In this document: positions 21,173 through 21,494 of the stretch, piece by piece | Numbering within the stretch: position 1 is the first letter of the stretch | Layout of the letters: every line of letters begins with the position of its first letter | From: Lachnospiraceae bacterium UBA7205 | Lineage (GTDB): Bacteria; Bacillota; Clostridia; Lachnospirales; Lachnospiraceae | Direction: 5' to 3' | DNA: 21,494 bases | Assembly (NCBI GenBank): GCA_002490665.1 | Contig: DKUL01000018.1 | Span: 125,040-146,533 of the forward strand | Made by a program: the position numbers and the translations under genes | Notes under the pieces: model-generated | The model's database searches: none | What the model saw: only the letters and a program-made list of their open reading frames with translations | Told to the model about the DNA's origin: nothing

Positions 21173-21252
21173 CTGTCATCTTGTCATCATGTTCTACAAG
21201 TATTGATTTTCCAGTATTCTTTTGCGTTTTGCCTTGTCATCTCTATGTCACT
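21173..21252 (-). repeat. 80-bp diverged direct repeat, copy B
   Basis: The partner of 21008-21087. Its minus-strand reading is MTRQNAKEYWKINTCR, in the same frame as the copy A pattern, suggesting that both derive from a once-coding sequence. Confidence 0.7.
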
Positions 21253-21369
21253 GGCTGGCACCATTGAAAAAATGTTCCCAAATCTCCCAAAATTCTTTTT
21301 GGTAGTTTTTCCCGGAAATCCCTGTTTTTTAAGCTTTCCAGCCACTCCATATAGGGCTTTCTTTTCCAT
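21187..21369 (-). CDS. Doubtful small ORF ending in the repeat B peptide
   Basis: A frame of about 60 residues from the ATG at 21369 (MEKKALYGVAGK), basic and Phe/Lys-rich in the middle, ending MTRQNAKEYWKINTCRT. It lies downstream of promoter copy 2, but no ribosome site is evident; a longer GTG start at 21426 would almost coincide with the predicted transcription start. It may be a remnant of the same family as copy A. I list it because its C-terminal reading frame is shared with copy A, but it may not be expressed. Confidence 0.25.
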   Translation of the reverse strand: MEKKALYGVAGKLKKQGFPGKTTKKNFGRFGNIFSMVPASDIEMTRQNAKEYWKINTCRT

Positions 21370-21404
21370 TAAATACCATATATTCCATAGAATTTTATCT
21401 ATTC

Positions 21405-21494
21405 GGTAGTTTTTCTTTCCCTCCACCTTGAAACCATTTTAACGCACCTTTTTTCGAAAGGCAATGTCCATTTTTAATATCCTGCATACTGATT
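21405..21494 (-). repeat. Copy 2 of the duplicated promoter-containing segment
   Basis: The partner of 19850-19940. It runs to the window edge, so the true repeat may be longer. The promoter inside it is preserved. Confidence 0.75.
21436..21464 (-). promoter_or_regulatory. Promoter in repeat copy 2
   Basis: TTGCCT (21459-21464), 17-base spacer and TAAAAT (21436-21441) on the minus strand, the same elements and spacing as at 19881-19909, with the dyad slightly altered (CCTTTC-GAA-AAAAGG). Confidence 0.5.

Noticed and set aside
1..21494. CRISPR array, tRNA, rRNA, transposase or phage genes
   Set aside because: No regularly spaced identical repeats, cloverleaf sequences, rRNA-like stretches or transposase/integrase motifs were seen on either strand.

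Overview
The window looks like chromosome from a motile Lachnospiraceae-type Clostridia. The support is moderate GC, strong Shine-Dalgarno sites (GGAGG-like) before most genes, sigma-A type promoters, lipoprotein signals, a short Gram-positive type I signal peptidase, a CheV chemotaxis protein, and a long acidic single-pass membrane protein of a kind I associate with that family. No rRNA, tRNA, CRISPR array or transposase gene was seen. Almost everything is on the minus strand; kduD is the only convincing plus-strand gene.

Layout, left to right. At 1-1673 lie a two-TM protein, a HAD phosphatase-like enzyme and a 64-residue protein. At 1896-2669 is kduD with its own promoter and a 21-bp hairpin terminator. 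At 2808-2963 is a MITE-like palindrome inserted in the terminator hairpin of the next operon. At 2986-10612 is one long minus-strand operon, oppA-oppB-oppC-oppD-oppF-(68-aa membrane protein)-lepB. It is driven by a consensus promoter at 10842-10870 and preceded by a roughly 220-nt structured leader with an attenuator-like terminator. At 10987-13114 are ung, hisF and hisH. At 13163-17239 is a cheV / degenerate Sir2-like / disordered membrane protein operon. At 17436-19699 are a lipoprotein and a sensor histidine kinase. At 19850-21494 is a repeat-rich, partly decayed stretch with a duplicated promoter segment, 80-bp diverged repeats, one probable small gene and an apparently frameshifted Thr/Glu-rich gene.

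The most unusual item is the oppC-type permease. It is about twice normal length because a complete seven-repeat RCC1/BNR-like beta-propeller (about residues 100-364) sits in the first extracytoplasmic loop, directly before the conserved GTDDLGRD motif. The propeller should face outward, where the OppA lipoprotein docks. The opp leader may fold as two hairpins with six-base loops, each with A at loop position 1 and G at position 4, the second forming the tip of an intrinsic terminator. Other notable items are the Sir2-like protein with Cys in place of the catalytic His, coupled to cheV and a 771-residue protein, and the MITE whose removal restores a perfect 15-bp palindrome.

How the genes work together (inference): the opp operon imports peptides or similar solutes and is co-transcribed with a signal peptidase. 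The cheV cluster probably links chemotactic signalling to a membrane-anchored scaffold. The kinase and lipoprotein form an envelope-sensing pair with no response regulator visible in the window.
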